Source: Bacillus subtilis (lineage in GTDB: Bacteria; Bacillota; Bacilli; Bacillales; Bacillaceae_C). Taken from it: a stretch of 38,444 nt of DNA. Under the pieces are notes generated by a model. That model had not been told where the DNA came from and did not search any database. It saw nothing but the letters and a program-made list of their open reading frames with translations. Location of the stretch: NCBI RefSeq assembly GCF_008764245.1, contig NZ_VTQV01000041.1, forward strand, positions 1 through 38,444, given 5' to 3'. How positions within the stretch are numbered: position 1 is the stretch's first letter; each line of letters starts with the position of its first letter. This document shows, one piece after another, positions 24,782-33,142 of the stretch. The translations under genes and the position numbers were made by a program.

Positions 24782-25393
24782 TTATCCCTCCGTCTCTGTT
24801 ACAAATCCAAGAAAAGCATGTAATGCAATTTGAATCCATAAATATGCTACGGGTGCAATGAGAAATACAGCTAGAATAATAGAAATTTTATAGCCGATCC
24901 AGCCCAATGCAATAATCATCAAAGCGACAGCGACTGTATGAAAAGGACGAATTAATGTAATGATAAAGGAACCTCTAACTATATTTTTAAATGTGATTTC
25001 CATATGTACGATAGACGGTACTCCATGAATAAATAAAACGAGTAAAATGGCTTCAATTAGGTAAGATCCATAAATAAGCACTTGACTAAAAGCCTCATCT
25101 ACTTGCTGAAAATGCTGGATGTTGATGAGTAATAACACAGCAACCGCCATTAAGGGGAGACCGAATACATTTGCTTTTACAAACATTTCCTTATAAAAAC
25201 GCCCAAACATTTTTACTATCGATAGTTCCGCTGTCTCTCGTATATATTGCCTAGCTACCGCCATTACAGCCAAAAGAGACGGAAAAAAGCCAAATATCCC
25301 TAAACCCAGTACTGTAAAAACCATGAATAATGCTTGTAAAATCATCACTCTTCCTACTACCTGACTGAGGTTCCGCAAAGATTCAGTCTGCAT
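24782..25393 (-). CDS. DUF624 (YesL-type) membrane protein
   Basis: This 203-residue protein has about five hydrophobic helices and the DUF624 pattern, including LGIFGFFPSLLAVMAVARQY near residue 30. It is a second member of this family in the window, distantly related to the 14280 copy. It follows the sucrose-type cluster but is separated from it by a terminator and the tandem repeats (25614-25885), so it probably has its own promoter. Such proteins accompany sugar importers; function is unproven. GGGGGAG lies upstream of ATG 25393. Confidence 0.82.
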   Translation of the reverse strand: MQTESLRNLSQVVGRVMILQALFMVFTVLGLGIFGFFPSLLAVMAVARQYIRETAELSIVKMFGRFYKEMFVKANVFGLPLMAVAVLLLINIQHFQQVDEAFSQVLIYGSYLIEAILLVLFIHGVPSIVHMEITFKNIVRGSFIITLIRPFHTVAVALMIIALGWIGYKISIILAVFLIAPVAYLWIQIALHAFLGFVTETEG

Positions 25394-25613
25394 AGAACCA
25401 CTCCCCCTTACCTGAATTGTGCCTGTTATTCATCTTTTTTGACAACTGTTCCTTAATAATCAAATTTGTGGGAATTTCTATTTTAAAGGAATTTATCTAC
25501 CTTTAAAACGGTTATTAAATAAGGCAGCTAGCTTATCTTCATTTATAGTAAGCGTTTTTATAAACTTGAGCAAGTAATGGGTCATCCGACAGCTCTATGA
25601 ATATTTTTTTAAT

Positions 25614-25885
25614 AGGTGGAAACCTTCAGGACGATCATGATCATGATCACGATCGAGCTCGAATCGTGACCGAAATCAGCAAGAAACTCTCAATGTAGGC
25701 ACGATTGGGGGCGAATCGTACCCAAAATCAGGTGGAAACCCTCAGCGTGGTAACAATCATGGTTGAATCGTGCCCGAAATAAGGCGGAAACCGTCTGGAT
25801 AGTCACGATTGGGTTCGAATCATAACCGAAATCAGCAGGAAACGCTCAGGATAGTCACAATTAAGTTCGAATCGTACCCGAAATC
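25614..25885. repeat. five tandem 52-bp repeats, each with an internal dyad
   Basis: The copies are 25614-25677 (64 bp, with a 12-bp insertion of ATCATG-type sequence), 25678-25729, 25730-25781, 25782-25833 and 25834-25885. The four later copies are exactly 52 bp. Each begins AGG/AGC..GAAAC, contains CACGATT...GAATCGT (a hairpin-forming dyad) and ends CCCGAAATC. The period is not a multiple of three and no open frame crosses them, so they are non-coding. There are no unique spacers, so this is not a CRISPR array. Confidence 0.9.
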
Positions 25886-25922
25886 AGAAATTCAAATTGG
25901 AATGATCTATTGAAATACGAAA

Positions 25923-25966
25923 AAGGAGCCTTCAAAGCCAGTTCTTTGACTTTTGAACAGCTCCTT
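25923..25966 (-). terminator. hairpin terminator downstream of the alpha-glucosidase gene
   Basis: AAGGAGC (25923-25929) pairs with GCTCCTT (25960-25966), with inner TTCAAA/TTTGAA pairing. A T run follows on the minus strand. It lies about 180 bp beyond the stop codon at 26147 and probably ends the sucrose operon. Confidence 0.75.
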
Positions 25967-26029
25967 CTTATTTCCAAGTTCACTCTTTAAAGCCGGTCAT
26001 TTTTGGATTAAAGAATTTTTTCGGACTAG

Positions 26030-26045
26030 AATTTCCCGGGAAATT
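26030..26045. other. 16-bp perfect palindrome in the 3' region of the sucrose operon
   Basis: AATTTCCCGGGAAATT is fully self-complementary and shares TTTCCCGGGAAA with the palindrome before comM (23065-23078). The surrounding 25967-26146 interval holds no convincing gene, though one minus-strand frame looks faintly protein-like (EREAAPKFRNIRAENT). Confidence 0.35.
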
Positions 26046-26146
26046 GTCATTTCGGGAGAAATCCTGATGGTGTTTTCAGCACGAATATTGCGGAATTTGG
26101 GCGCAGCTTCCCGTTCTTCCTCTCCGACGTGTCTTTGTCCATTCTT

Positions 26147-27820
26147 TTACACTTTATAAACTCTAGCTTCAAATGGTTTTAAACTTATATTTTTCACAGC
26201 ATCATGATCATTTACTTCAAGATTCGCCAATAACAATTGGCTAGATGTTACCTCAAAAGGTAAATCCTCATTCATATTAGCCGTTTGATCTGTCAAATTA
26301 ACAAGAATCACGACTTTTTCCTCCCCCGTTGTACGGGTATAGGCATAAATTTGCGGATGATCTGGTAGTAGAAGATCATAAGTCCCATAAGTAAAGATTT
26401 CATGTTCCTTTTTAAGCTTGATCATCTTTTTATAAAAATGAAGGATGGAATGTTGATCATGTAATTGCTTTTCAACATTGATTGTTTTGTAATTAGGATT
26501 GACACCTAACCATGGAGTGCCTGTTGTAAAACCTGCTTGTGGTTCATCTGACCATTGCATAGGTGTTCGAGAATTATCACGACTAGAAAGCCAAATTCCC
26601 TTCATGATTTCCTCATGAGGCACCCCTTCTTCACGCTTGATCCGATACATATTTTTATCCGCTACATCATTATAATCTTCGATGGAATCAAACTTCACAT
26701 TCGTCATTCCAATTTCTTGGCCTTGATAAATAAAGGGCGTTCCTTGCATAAGGAAGTACATTGTTGCTAAAGCCGTCGCACTTTCATACCAATACTCTTG
26801 ATCATTTCCCCATGTGGAAACTCGGCGCGGTTGATCGTGATTTTCAATAAACAAAGCATTCCAACCTTTATTTTCAAGCGCTTTTTGCCATTTCGTTAAA
26901 GCTTTTTTCAATCCAACAATATCAAGATCGGTATTCCCTTCTGTATTCCATAAATCTAGATGTTCAAATTGGAAAACCATATTAAACTTTCCTTTTTCTT
27001 CACTGATCCACTCATACAAATCTTCTTGATTTTCTACCTTTACACCATTGGCCTCTCCAACCGTCATGATGTCGTATTTTGAAAATGTCTCTTCTTTTAA
27101 TTCTTGAAGATATTCATGAATTCCAGGTACGTTCATATGTTTATCAAATGAGGGCACATACTTTAATCCCTCTGGATTCGGCATATCCGTAAGCCCTTCT
27201 TCTTTGTTAATATGGCTGATCGCATCTACACGAAATCCATCAATGCCTTTGTCTAACCACCAATTGATCATATCGTGTAAAGCGTGACGAACGTCCGGAT
27301 TTCTCCAATTTAAGTCTGGCTGCTTTTTTGAAAAGATGTGCATATAGTACTGTTTCGTTTGCTCATCATATTGCCATGCCGATCCACTGAAAATACTTTC
27401 CCAGTTATTCGGTTCTTTACCGTCCTTTCCATCGCGCCAAATATACCAATCTCGTTTTGGATTATCTTTTGAAGAACGAGATTCAATGAACCAAGGGTGT
27501 TCATCACTTGTATGATTAATCACTAAATCAATGATTAACTTCATACCCCTTTTATGTACTTCTTCTAATAACTGATCGAAATCAGCCATCGTACCAAACT
27601 CATCCATAATATCTTGATAATCACTAATATCATAGCCATTATCATCATTTGGCGATTTATACATTGGGCAAATCCAAATCACATCAATACCTAAATCTTG
27701 AATATAATCTAATTTCGAAATCATTCCTTGTAGGTCGCCTATTCCATCACCATTAGAGTCCATAAAACTACGCGGATACACTTGATATGCTACTGCTTCT
27801 TTCCACCAATTCTTTTTCAT
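26147..27820 (-). CDS. malL: GH13 alpha-glucosidase / oligo-1,6-glucosidase
   Basis: This 557-residue cytoplasmic enzyme of GH13 subfamily 31 releases glucose from the non-reducing ends of short alpha-glucosides. The four conserved regions are present: DLVINHTSDEH, GFRVDAISH with nucleophile Asp199, TVGEANG with acid/base Glu256, and FIENHDQPR with Asp329. QPDLNW and GMTNVKF are also typical. Position 200 is Ala, whereas isomaltose-specific oligo-1,6-glucosidases usually have Val there, so alpha-1,4 or sucrose-like substrates are more likely. The symbol is therefore tentative. It is the last gene of the sucrose-type operon. Confidence 0.9.
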   Translation of the reverse strand: MKKNWWKEAVAYQVYPRSFMDSNGDGIGDLQGMISKLDYIQDLGIDVIWICPMYKSPNDDNGYDISDYQDIMDEFGTMADFDQLLEEVHKRGMKLIIDLVINHTSDEHPWFIESRSSKDNPKRDWYIWRDGKDGKEPNNWESIFSGSAWQYDEQTKQYYMHIFSKKQPDLNWRNPDVRHALHDMINWWLDKGIDGFRVDAISHINKEEGLTDMPNPEGLKYVPSFDKHMNVPGIHEYLQELKEETFSKYDIMTVGEANGVKVENQEDLYEWISEEKGKFNMVFQFEHLDLWNTEGNTDLDIVGLKKALTKWQKALENKGWNALFIENHDQPRRVSTWGNDQEYWYESATALATMYFLMQGTPFIYQGQEIGMTNVKFDSIEDYNDVADKNMYRIKREEGVPHEEIMKGIWLSSRDNSRTPMQWSDEPQAGFTTGTPWLGVNPNYKTINVEKQLHDQHSILHFYKKMIKLKKEHEIFTYGTYDLLLPDHPQIYAYTRTTGEEKVVILVNLTDQTANMNEDLPFEVTSSQLLLANLEVNDHDAVKNISLKPFEARVYKV

Positions 27821-27913
27821 TTATTATCCCTCTCTCTTTCAGCTATATTTCTTATGATGTCTATTCATTGTTGTTAAACTAGGGAATCATACCGCTAATT
27901 CTTCTTTTACTTA

Positions 27914-29395
27914 CTACACACTTTGTTTCAATGACCATTTTTCAAGTTGCACAATTTCAATTGCTGTGTCCGAGAAAAATTCGATTCCTGTAGAACCTTG
28001 CCCAGGATAGATACGTGCACTCATAACCATTTCTCCATTTTGCATAAAAATTTCCACAGAAGATCGGTCTATAAATAAATGAAGTTGAAGCTGTCCATTC
28101 TGCAAGGCAAGTGGCGCCTTCCGAATCCCACCTGGTCCCTTTCCTGAGTGGGAACGATCCAATAGGATTTTTTCTTCAGCCACATCATAAGCTAAGGTTG
28201 TATATTCAGTCCCTGATTCATTCATACGTAAATTTAAGCCAAATTTATTTGCCTCTTTCGCAGCAATAGTGATTTTCATTTCTAAACAATCTCCATTAAT
28301 TCCATCCAATTGCCTGTCTTGATCAACAGTAATTTCTTGGTACATGATAGGATCATAACGGAGAGAAGCTAATTCGGGAATGGGCTCAATTTTCAGCTTT
28401 TCTTTTTCCATGGATAAAATACGAGGAATGGTCATTGCTCCTGCCCACTTTCGCTTTTGTTCGGGCATTTCGCTCTCCCACATAGCCATCCAAGCAATGA
28501 CTATCCGTCTACCTTGGTCGTCTATCAAAGTTTGCGGAGCATAGTAATCAAATCCGTGGTCTAAAGTCTGCCATTGCTCAGAAGTGAATTTTCCACTTTC
28601 TTCATTTAAATGCCCTATGACAGCTACGGATTGATGCAAATTATGATAGTTATCTCCCTCAGGGTGAACACCTTGTGGAGACATAACCAAAAGGGCTTTA
28701 TCATCCAGCTGGAACAAATCTGGGCATTCCCACATATATCCCTGATTTCCTTGTCCTTTCGCGAGAACATTCACAAATTCCCAGTCAAACAAATCGCTCG
28801 ACCGATACAGTAATGCTTGGCCAATCCGATTCTTCGTTTGTGAACCGAGAACACAATAGTACACATCACCTTTTTTCCATACCTTTGGGTCACGAAAATG
28901 GAAAGGATGAATATCTCCTTCAGGTACTTCTAAAATAACTGGATTTTCCTTAATTTTTTCAAAATGGATCCCATCTTCACTTATCGCAATACATTGAACT
29001 TGCTTAAGATCCGTATCTTGATTAGGACCTGTCCACTGGTTCCCTGTATAAAACAAATATAATTTTTCATCTTTTTCTATAGCACTTCCTGAAAAACAAC
29101 CATCTTTGTCATACCATTCACTAGGAGCCAAAGCAATCGGCATTCTTTCCCAGTGAACGAGATCTTTACTTTTTACATGAGCCCAATGCATGGGTCCCCA
29201 TTCAGGAGTGTATGGATGGTGCTGATAAAATAAATGATATTCCCCATTCCACATACAAAAACCATTCGGATCATTCATCCAATTGGCTTCTGTTGTAACA
29301 TGGTAACACAAACGCCAATCATCTTGGCTTACTGTCTGTTTTACTTCATTGATAGCAGACTGTGCCTTGGCAAGTTCCTTTTGATGTTTTCCCAT
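27914..29395 (-). CDS. GH32 beta-fructofuranosidase (sucrase / sucrose-6-phosphate hydrolase type)
   Basis: This 493-residue protein has no signal peptide and hydrolyses sucrose, sucrose 6-phosphate or short fructosides in the cytoplasm. The five-bladed propeller carries nucleophile Asp42 in WMNDPNG, transition-state Asp169 in FRDPK and acid/base Glu223 in WECPDLF. A C-terminal beta-sandwich follows (LHLFIDRSSVEIF). Because the cluster has an ABC importer and no PTS enzyme II, unphosphorylated sucrose or fructo-oligosaccharides are the likelier substrate. The symbols sacA or scrB would imply the phosphate form, so none is given. AGGGG precedes ATG 29395. Confidence 0.92.
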   Translation of the reverse strand: MGKHQKELAKAQSAINEVKQTVSQDDWRLCYHVTTEANWMNDPNGFCMWNGEYHLFYQHHPYTPEWGPMHWAHVKSKDLVHWERMPIALAPSEWYDKDGCFSGSAIEKDEKLYLFYTGNQWTGPNQDTDLKQVQCIAISEDGIHFEKIKENPVILEVPEGDIHPFHFRDPKVWKKGDVYYCVLGSQTKNRIGQALLYRSSDLFDWEFVNVLAKGQGNQGYMWECPDLFQLDDKALLVMSPQGVHPEGDNYHNLHQSVAVIGHLNEESGKFTSEQWQTLDHGFDYYAPQTLIDDQGRRIVIAWMAMWESEMPEQKRKWAGAMTIPRILSMEKEKLKIEPIPELASLRYDPIMYQEITVDQDRQLDGINGDCLEMKITIAAKEANKFGLNLRMNESGTEYTTLAYDVAEEKILLDRSHSGKGPGGIRKAPLALQNGQLQLHLFIDRSSVEIFMQNGEMVMSARIYPGQGSTGIEFFSDTAIEIVQLEKWSLKQSV

Positions 29396-29450
29396 TTAAA
29401 TAACCCCTATCTCACTACTCCCTTTACTCCACACACGATCATCCATATGA

Positions 29451-29558
29451 AAATTGAGCCTTTGTAGAAAATTCACGTCTACATCGACTCAATTTAATAA
29501 TGAAGCACATAAATTTAAATACTTATTCAGCTTGTACTTAAATTCCAGTTCGGAATTT
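29451..29558 (-). other. two intercistronic hairpins between permease and GH32 genes
   Basis: AAATTGAG/CTCAATTT (29451-29458, 29488-29495, with inner TGTAGA/TCTACA) and AAATTCC/GGAATTT (29540-29546, 29552-29558) form two stem-loops in the 187-bp gap. Neither has a strong T run. They may protect or partly terminate the message so that transport and enzyme genes are expressed at different levels. Confidence 0.5.
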
Positions 29559-29582
29559 CCCTTTAAAAATCAGGCATTCTGC

Positions 29583-30401
29583 TTACTTAACAGCTCCCTC
29601 TGCCACACCTTTAATGATTTGCTTTTGGGCAAAGAAATAACCAATAATAACAGGAATGATTGCAAGGGTTAATCCGGCTAGTGCTAAATGCCATTGCTTC
29701 GTATATTGTCCAAAGAAGAAGAACATTTTAATTGGAATCGTTGCTCTTGATTCTCCCAAAATCAAGGATGGAAGTAAATAGTCATTCCATATCCAAATGA
29801 CATTGAGAATCCCTACTGTCACAGAAATTGGTTTTAACAAAGGGAAGATAATATGCCAGAAAATTTGGAAACGATTAGCCCCATCAATAACAGCTGCTTC
29901 ATCAAGCGATTTAGAAACTCCGGTCATGGCACCATGATATAAGAAAATCGATAGACTACAACCGAATCCTAAATACATAAAGATTAGCCCAGCTTTATTT
30001 AACATGTTCACACTTCCAAATAAGGAAACGAGTGGAATCATTACCGATTGGAAAGGAATAAGCATAGCTGCAACAAAAATCAGTAAGAGCAGTCCACTTA
30101 ATTTACTTTTGTTTCGTGCTAATGCATATCCAGCCATCGATGAGAAAACAACAATAATGATAATACTACAAACCGTAATTAATAAGGAATTCCCCAATGA
30201 TTTAATAAAATCCAAGTCTTCAAAAGCCCTGGAAAAGTTTTCAGTTGCCATTTCAGTAGGCAATCCTAAAACATTCGTAAAAATTTCCTTTTTTGTTTTA
30301 AAGGCATTCACAAGAATCAAATAAAACGGGGAGAGCCAGATTAATCCAAGCAAAATTCCAAAAGCTTCTATTAAATATAAATTTCGCTTCTTGCTCTTCA
30401 C
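29583..30401 (-). CDS. carbohydrate ABC transporter permease (MalG/MsmG type)
   Basis: This 272-residue protein has six membrane helices and the EAA loop DEAAVIDGANRFQIFWHIIFP. It forms the importer channel with the preceding permease; the two genes overlap by one base region (TAGTG) around 30401. GTG at 30401 is the start, with GGGAGG upstream. Context (lipoprotein, GH32, GH13) points to uptake of sucrose or related glucosyl-fructosides. The ATPase must come from elsewhere, normally MsmX. Confidence 0.93.
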   Translation of the reverse strand: MKSKKRNLYLIEAFGILLGLIWLSPFYLILVNAFKTKKEIFTNVLGLPTEMATENFSRAFEDLDFIKSLGNSLLITVCSIIIIVVFSSMAGYALARNKSKLSGLLLLIFVAAMLIPFQSVMIPLVSLFGSVNMLNKAGLIFMYLGFGCSLSIFLYHGAMTGVSKSLDEAAVIDGANRFQIFWHIIFPLLKPISVTVGILNVIWIWNDYLLPSLILGESRATIPIKMFFFFGQYTKQWHLALAGLTLAIIPVIIGYFFAQKQIIKGVAEGAVK

Positions 30402-31261
30402 TATAGGTCTACCTCCCGTTTCTTATTGTAATAAACCTGAGTAAGGGCGATGATTGCAACGATAATAAAGAAAATAACAGCTTTTGCTTGTCCAAGTGCC
30501 ATCTCATTTTGTGAAAAGGCAGTTTTTACAATATCCATCGCGACCATTTGGGTCGAATCATATGGTCCCCCATTCGTTAGAGACAAGTTTTGGTCATAAA
30601 TTTTAAAAGAGTTCGATAAAGTTAAAAACAAACTCACTGTAAAGGCAGGGGCAACAAGTGGAAATGTAATATTCTTAAACCGCTGAAAGCTATTAGCGCC
30701 ATCAATTTGTGCTGCTTCAATTAGATCTTGCGGAATACTTTCTAAATAGGCGATATAAATAATCATAATGTAACCTGCCATTTGCCAGCAAGTTAAGATG
30801 ACAAGGCCCCAAAAACCAGTGTTTGTCGTAGACAACCAACCAGTAAGTGCTTCAATCCCTAATGATTTCCCAATATTACTAAACACACTTATGAAAATAA
30901 ACTGCCAAATAAATCCGAGAATAAGCCCTCCAATTAAGTTAGGCATGAAAAAAACTGTTCTTAAGAAATTACTAGATTTCAACTGCCTTGTTACTAAAAG
31001 AGCTAACCCAAGGCCAAGTACATTCAGTAATATCACTGTCACAACCGCGAATTTGATCGTAAACCAAAGAGCCGGTAAAAAACTGTTATCTTTAAATGCA
31101 GTAACATAATTCTCAAGACCAATAAATTGACTAAAAGATAATCCATCCCAATCCGTAAAGGAGTAAAACACTCCCATAATGAGAGGGACAAAAACCACAA
31201 GACCTAATGCCAGTAAAGCTGGTCCTAAAAAAAGCCAAAATGATACATCTTTATTTCGCAT
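30401..31261 (-). CDS. carbohydrate ABC transporter permease (MalF/MsmF type)
   Basis: This 286-residue protein has six membrane helices, a GLENYVTAF segment after helix 1 and the EAA loop EAAQIDGANSFQRFKNITFP. It pairs with the downstream permease. ATG at 31261 follows GGAGGGG; the in-frame GTG at 31267 is within that ribosome site. A strong 16-bp hairpin (31285-31329) separates it from the solute-binding protein gene. Confidence 0.93.
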   Translation of the reverse strand: MRNKDVSFWLFLGPALLALGLVVFVPLIMGVFYSFTDWDGLSFSQFIGLENYVTAFKDNSFLPALWFTIKFAVVTVILLNVLGLGLALLVTRQLKSSNFLRTVFFMPNLIGGLILGFIWQFIFISVFSNIGKSLGIEALTGWLSTTNTGFWGLVILTCWQMAGYIMIIYIAYLESIPQDLIEAAQIDGANSFQRFKNITFPLVAPAFTVSLFLTLSNSFKIYDQNLSLTNGGPYDSTQMVAMDIVKTAFSQNEMALGQAKAVIFFIIVAIIALTQVYYNKKREVDL

Positions 31262-31284
31262 GCTCACCCCTCCGAATCAAAACC

Positions 31285-31329
31285 GGAAGAACAGCTGACA
31301 TATTTTTTTCGTTTGTCAGCTGTTCTTCC
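31285..31329 (-). terminator. strong intercistronic hairpin between binding protein and permeases
   Basis: GGAAGAACAGCTGACA (31285-31300) pairs perfectly with TGTCAGCTGTTCTTCC (31314-31329) around a 13-nt loop. It lacks a full T run (GGTTTTG follows on the minus strand). Such structures typically allow much more binding protein than permease to be made. Confidence 0.75.
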
Positions 31330-31340
31330 TTGGTTACGAA

Positions 31341-32639
31341 TTATTTACGCTTTGATTCCCATTTTTTCGTGGAATCAGCTTCTACGTCTTCCCAAGACAG
31401 TTTTCCGTCTAGATATTTTTGCATGTCAGCGCCAAGTTCATCTCCCCAGCCATCAGGATAACCTAGGAATACCCAACCGATTGTTTTGCCATCAGAAGCA
31501 TATTGGTAGATTTCTTTAGATAGTGGATCAGAAATTTTGTCTGTGTCAAAACCTTCATAAGCAGGGATGAATTTAAAGTCATTAAGTACAGACTCTTTCC
31601 CTTCGTCAGAAGTATACAGCCAATCTAGAAAATCTTTAGAAGCTTCTACAGTCTCATCATCACTATTGCTATTAACAGCCCAATAATTTGGAATTCCTAC
31701 TGGAAGACTACCTTCATATCCTTCTACAGGAATTGGTAGAATTCCGATATTATTTTCAGCAAAATCTGAATCCATTTCGGATACAGATGGATAAATCCAG
31801 TTCCCTTGTTGAATCATCGCTACTTGTTCTAGTGAGAAATACTCTTCTACCTGTTGAGAATAATCAAGGCTTAGAGATGGTTGAACAGAGTATTTATTTT
31901 CCAAGTCCAACATTCTTTGCATTTCAGAGCCACGGTCAAACTTCACAGTGTCTGACTCATAAGCATTTAGAACTTGATGATCAAATTCTGGGGCAAAATA
32001 AACGTTCGCAAGATGGTTGCCGAGCACCCATTTTTCTTTTGCTGGTAAAGCAAAGACTGCTTCAATTTCAAGCTCGTCCTTCTTACTGTCGATCGTTTTT
32101 ACCGCTTTCTCTAAATCGTCATATGTCAAAATCTCATCGGCATTTACGCCCGCCTTTTCAAAAACGGTTTTATTATAGATAAAACCATAACCTTCTTGGT
32201 TAAATGGTAACCCTTGTACTTTCCCATCTTTTGTCACAGCATCCAATGTACCTTCTAGGGCTGCCTTTGCTGCTTTTGTATCAGATAAATCGCTTAAATT
32301 TCCTTCAAATTGTGCCGCTTCAGATGGACCAGCAATACTGAAAATGTCTGGTTCATCACCAGATGAAAATTGAGATTTTAATGAGCTAATGTAGTCTGTT
32401 CCACCACCAACACTCGTAATATTAATTTTCACATCTGGATTTTCTTCTTCATACTTTTTTGCTAAATCTTTAAATTGTTTATTAAACTCTACTTTTCCTT
32501 GAAAAATATCAATCGTCACTTTATCTTTGGAAGATTCTTTTTTCGCTCCTCCTTCATCACCTGATGAACATCCAGCCAATAATAGTCCGGAAACAGCCAA
32601 TGTTGCGACAACTTTTGATAAAACTTTTTTTCCTTTCAT
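31341..32639 (-). CDS. sugar-binding lipoprotein of an ABC importer
   Basis: This 432-residue extracellular solute-binding protein (family 1, MalE/MsmE-like) has a lipoprotein signal peptide MKGKKVLSK...LLLAGC with lipidated Cys24, followed by a flexible SSGDEGGAKKES linker. The mature part starts with VTIDIFQGKVEFNKQF and contains the usual NQEGYGFIYNKTVFEKAG and WIYPSVSE ligand-pocket segments. The frame opens at 32687, but ATG at 32639, behind GAGGAG, gives the correct signal peptide. It captures the oligosaccharide (probably sucrose-like) for the two permeases. It is the promoter-proximal and likely the most highly expressed gene of the operon. Confidence 0.94.
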   Translation of the reverse strand: MKGKKVLSKVVATLAVSGLLLAGCSSGDEGGAKKESSKDKVTIDIFQGKVEFNKQFKDLAKKYEEENPDVKINITSVGGGTDYISSLKSQFSSGDEPDIFSIAGPSEAAQFEGNLSDLSDTKAAKAALEGTLDAVTKDGKVQGLPFNQEGYGFIYNKTVFEKAGVNADEILTYDDLEKAVKTIDSKKDELEIEAVFALPAKEKWVLGNHLANVYFAPEFDHQVLNAYESDTVKFDRGSEMQRMLDLENKYSVQPSLSLDYSQQVEEYFSLEQVAMIQQGNWIYPSVSEMDSDFAENNIGILPIPVEGYEGSLPVGIPNYWAVNSNSDDETVEASKDFLDWLYTSDEGKESVLNDFKFIPAYEGFDTDKISDPLSKEIYQYASDGKTIGWVFLGYPDGWGDELGADMQKYLDGKLSWEDVEADSTKKWESKRK

Positions 32640-32772
32640 TCTGCTCACTCCTCTTTTGATAGTATGTAACGCATGAATTATGTCCATTCATTCTAGACAG
32701 CATTCATTGCAAATTCTTTAAATATGCAAGAAAGAAAAAAAGTCCTTTCTCACTATTACCTTTCTGCCAGTG

Positions 32773-32812
32773 ATTATACTATCACCCATTTTATGTGTCA
32801 AACGTTTTCACA
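32773..32812 (-). promoter_or_regulatory. sigma-A promoter and overlapping operator of the sucrose operon
   Basis: On the minus strand TTGACA (32796-32801) and TATAAT (32773-32778) are separated by exactly 17 bp, a consensus promoter. The operator-like dyad TGTGAAAACGTTTGACA (32796-32812) overlaps the -35, so bound repressor would exclude RNA polymerase. The binder is probably the divergent LacI protein; the site also comes close to a CcpA cre. Confidence 0.8.
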
Positions 32813-32904
32813 TCTTTTTTTTATGAAAAAACAGACTTTTTCACAGCATATTTCTTAAATATCATGAAATAAACTGTATTGTTAGTGTTTGAAATATTAT
32901 ATTT

Positions 32905-32943
32905 TATGGAAACGTTTGACATATTATATAATGAGTGTAAGAT
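32905..32943 (+). promoter_or_regulatory. promoter and operator of the divergent LacI gene
   Basis: TATGGAAACGTTTGACATA (32905-32923) repeats the operator core found at 32796-32812. Its TTGACA (32916-32921) acts as a -35, with TAAGAT (32938-32943) 16 bp downstream. The two operators are 110 bp apart centre to centre. The match to the CcpA cre consensus is also close (one mismatch by eye). Confidence 0.65.
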
Positions 32944-32994
32944 AAAATTAAAAAGAAGTAAAGCTTACTTGTTCTATACCTTATTTACATAAAT

Positions 32995-33006
32995 TAAAAC
33001 GTTTTA
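32995..33006. promoter_or_regulatory. third CG-centred palindrome upstream of the LacI gene
   Basis: TAAAACGTTTTA is a perfect 12-bp palindrome with the ACGT core shared by the two operators upstream. It lies 137 bp before the start codon of the regulator and may be an auxiliary site. Confidence 0.4.
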
Positions 33007-33142
33007 CTAATAGACGGAAACGCCTTGTTTTGATGGATAAGCGGCTAAAGATAAAAGATCCTCCTATTTCGTCGCCATTGTGGGCTTTGATAAGTAGTTA
33101 AATTACTTTAGAAAGATAAATTTGTTATGGGGGTGATATGAA

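Noticed and set aside
25614-25885. CRISPR array
   Set aside because: The repeats are contiguous 52-bp units with no unique spacers, and no cas genes are present.
25953-26159. 68-codon plus-strand gene, or its antisense frame, downstream of the alpha-glucosidase
   Set aside because: No ribosome site and it overlaps terminator and palindrome sequences; the antisense frame looks only faintly protein-like.
27914-29395. Strict sucrose-6-phosphate hydrolase (sacA/scrB)
   Set aside because: Homology fits, but no PTS enzyme II is nearby and the operon encodes an ABC importer, so phosphorylated sucrose is not the expected substrate.
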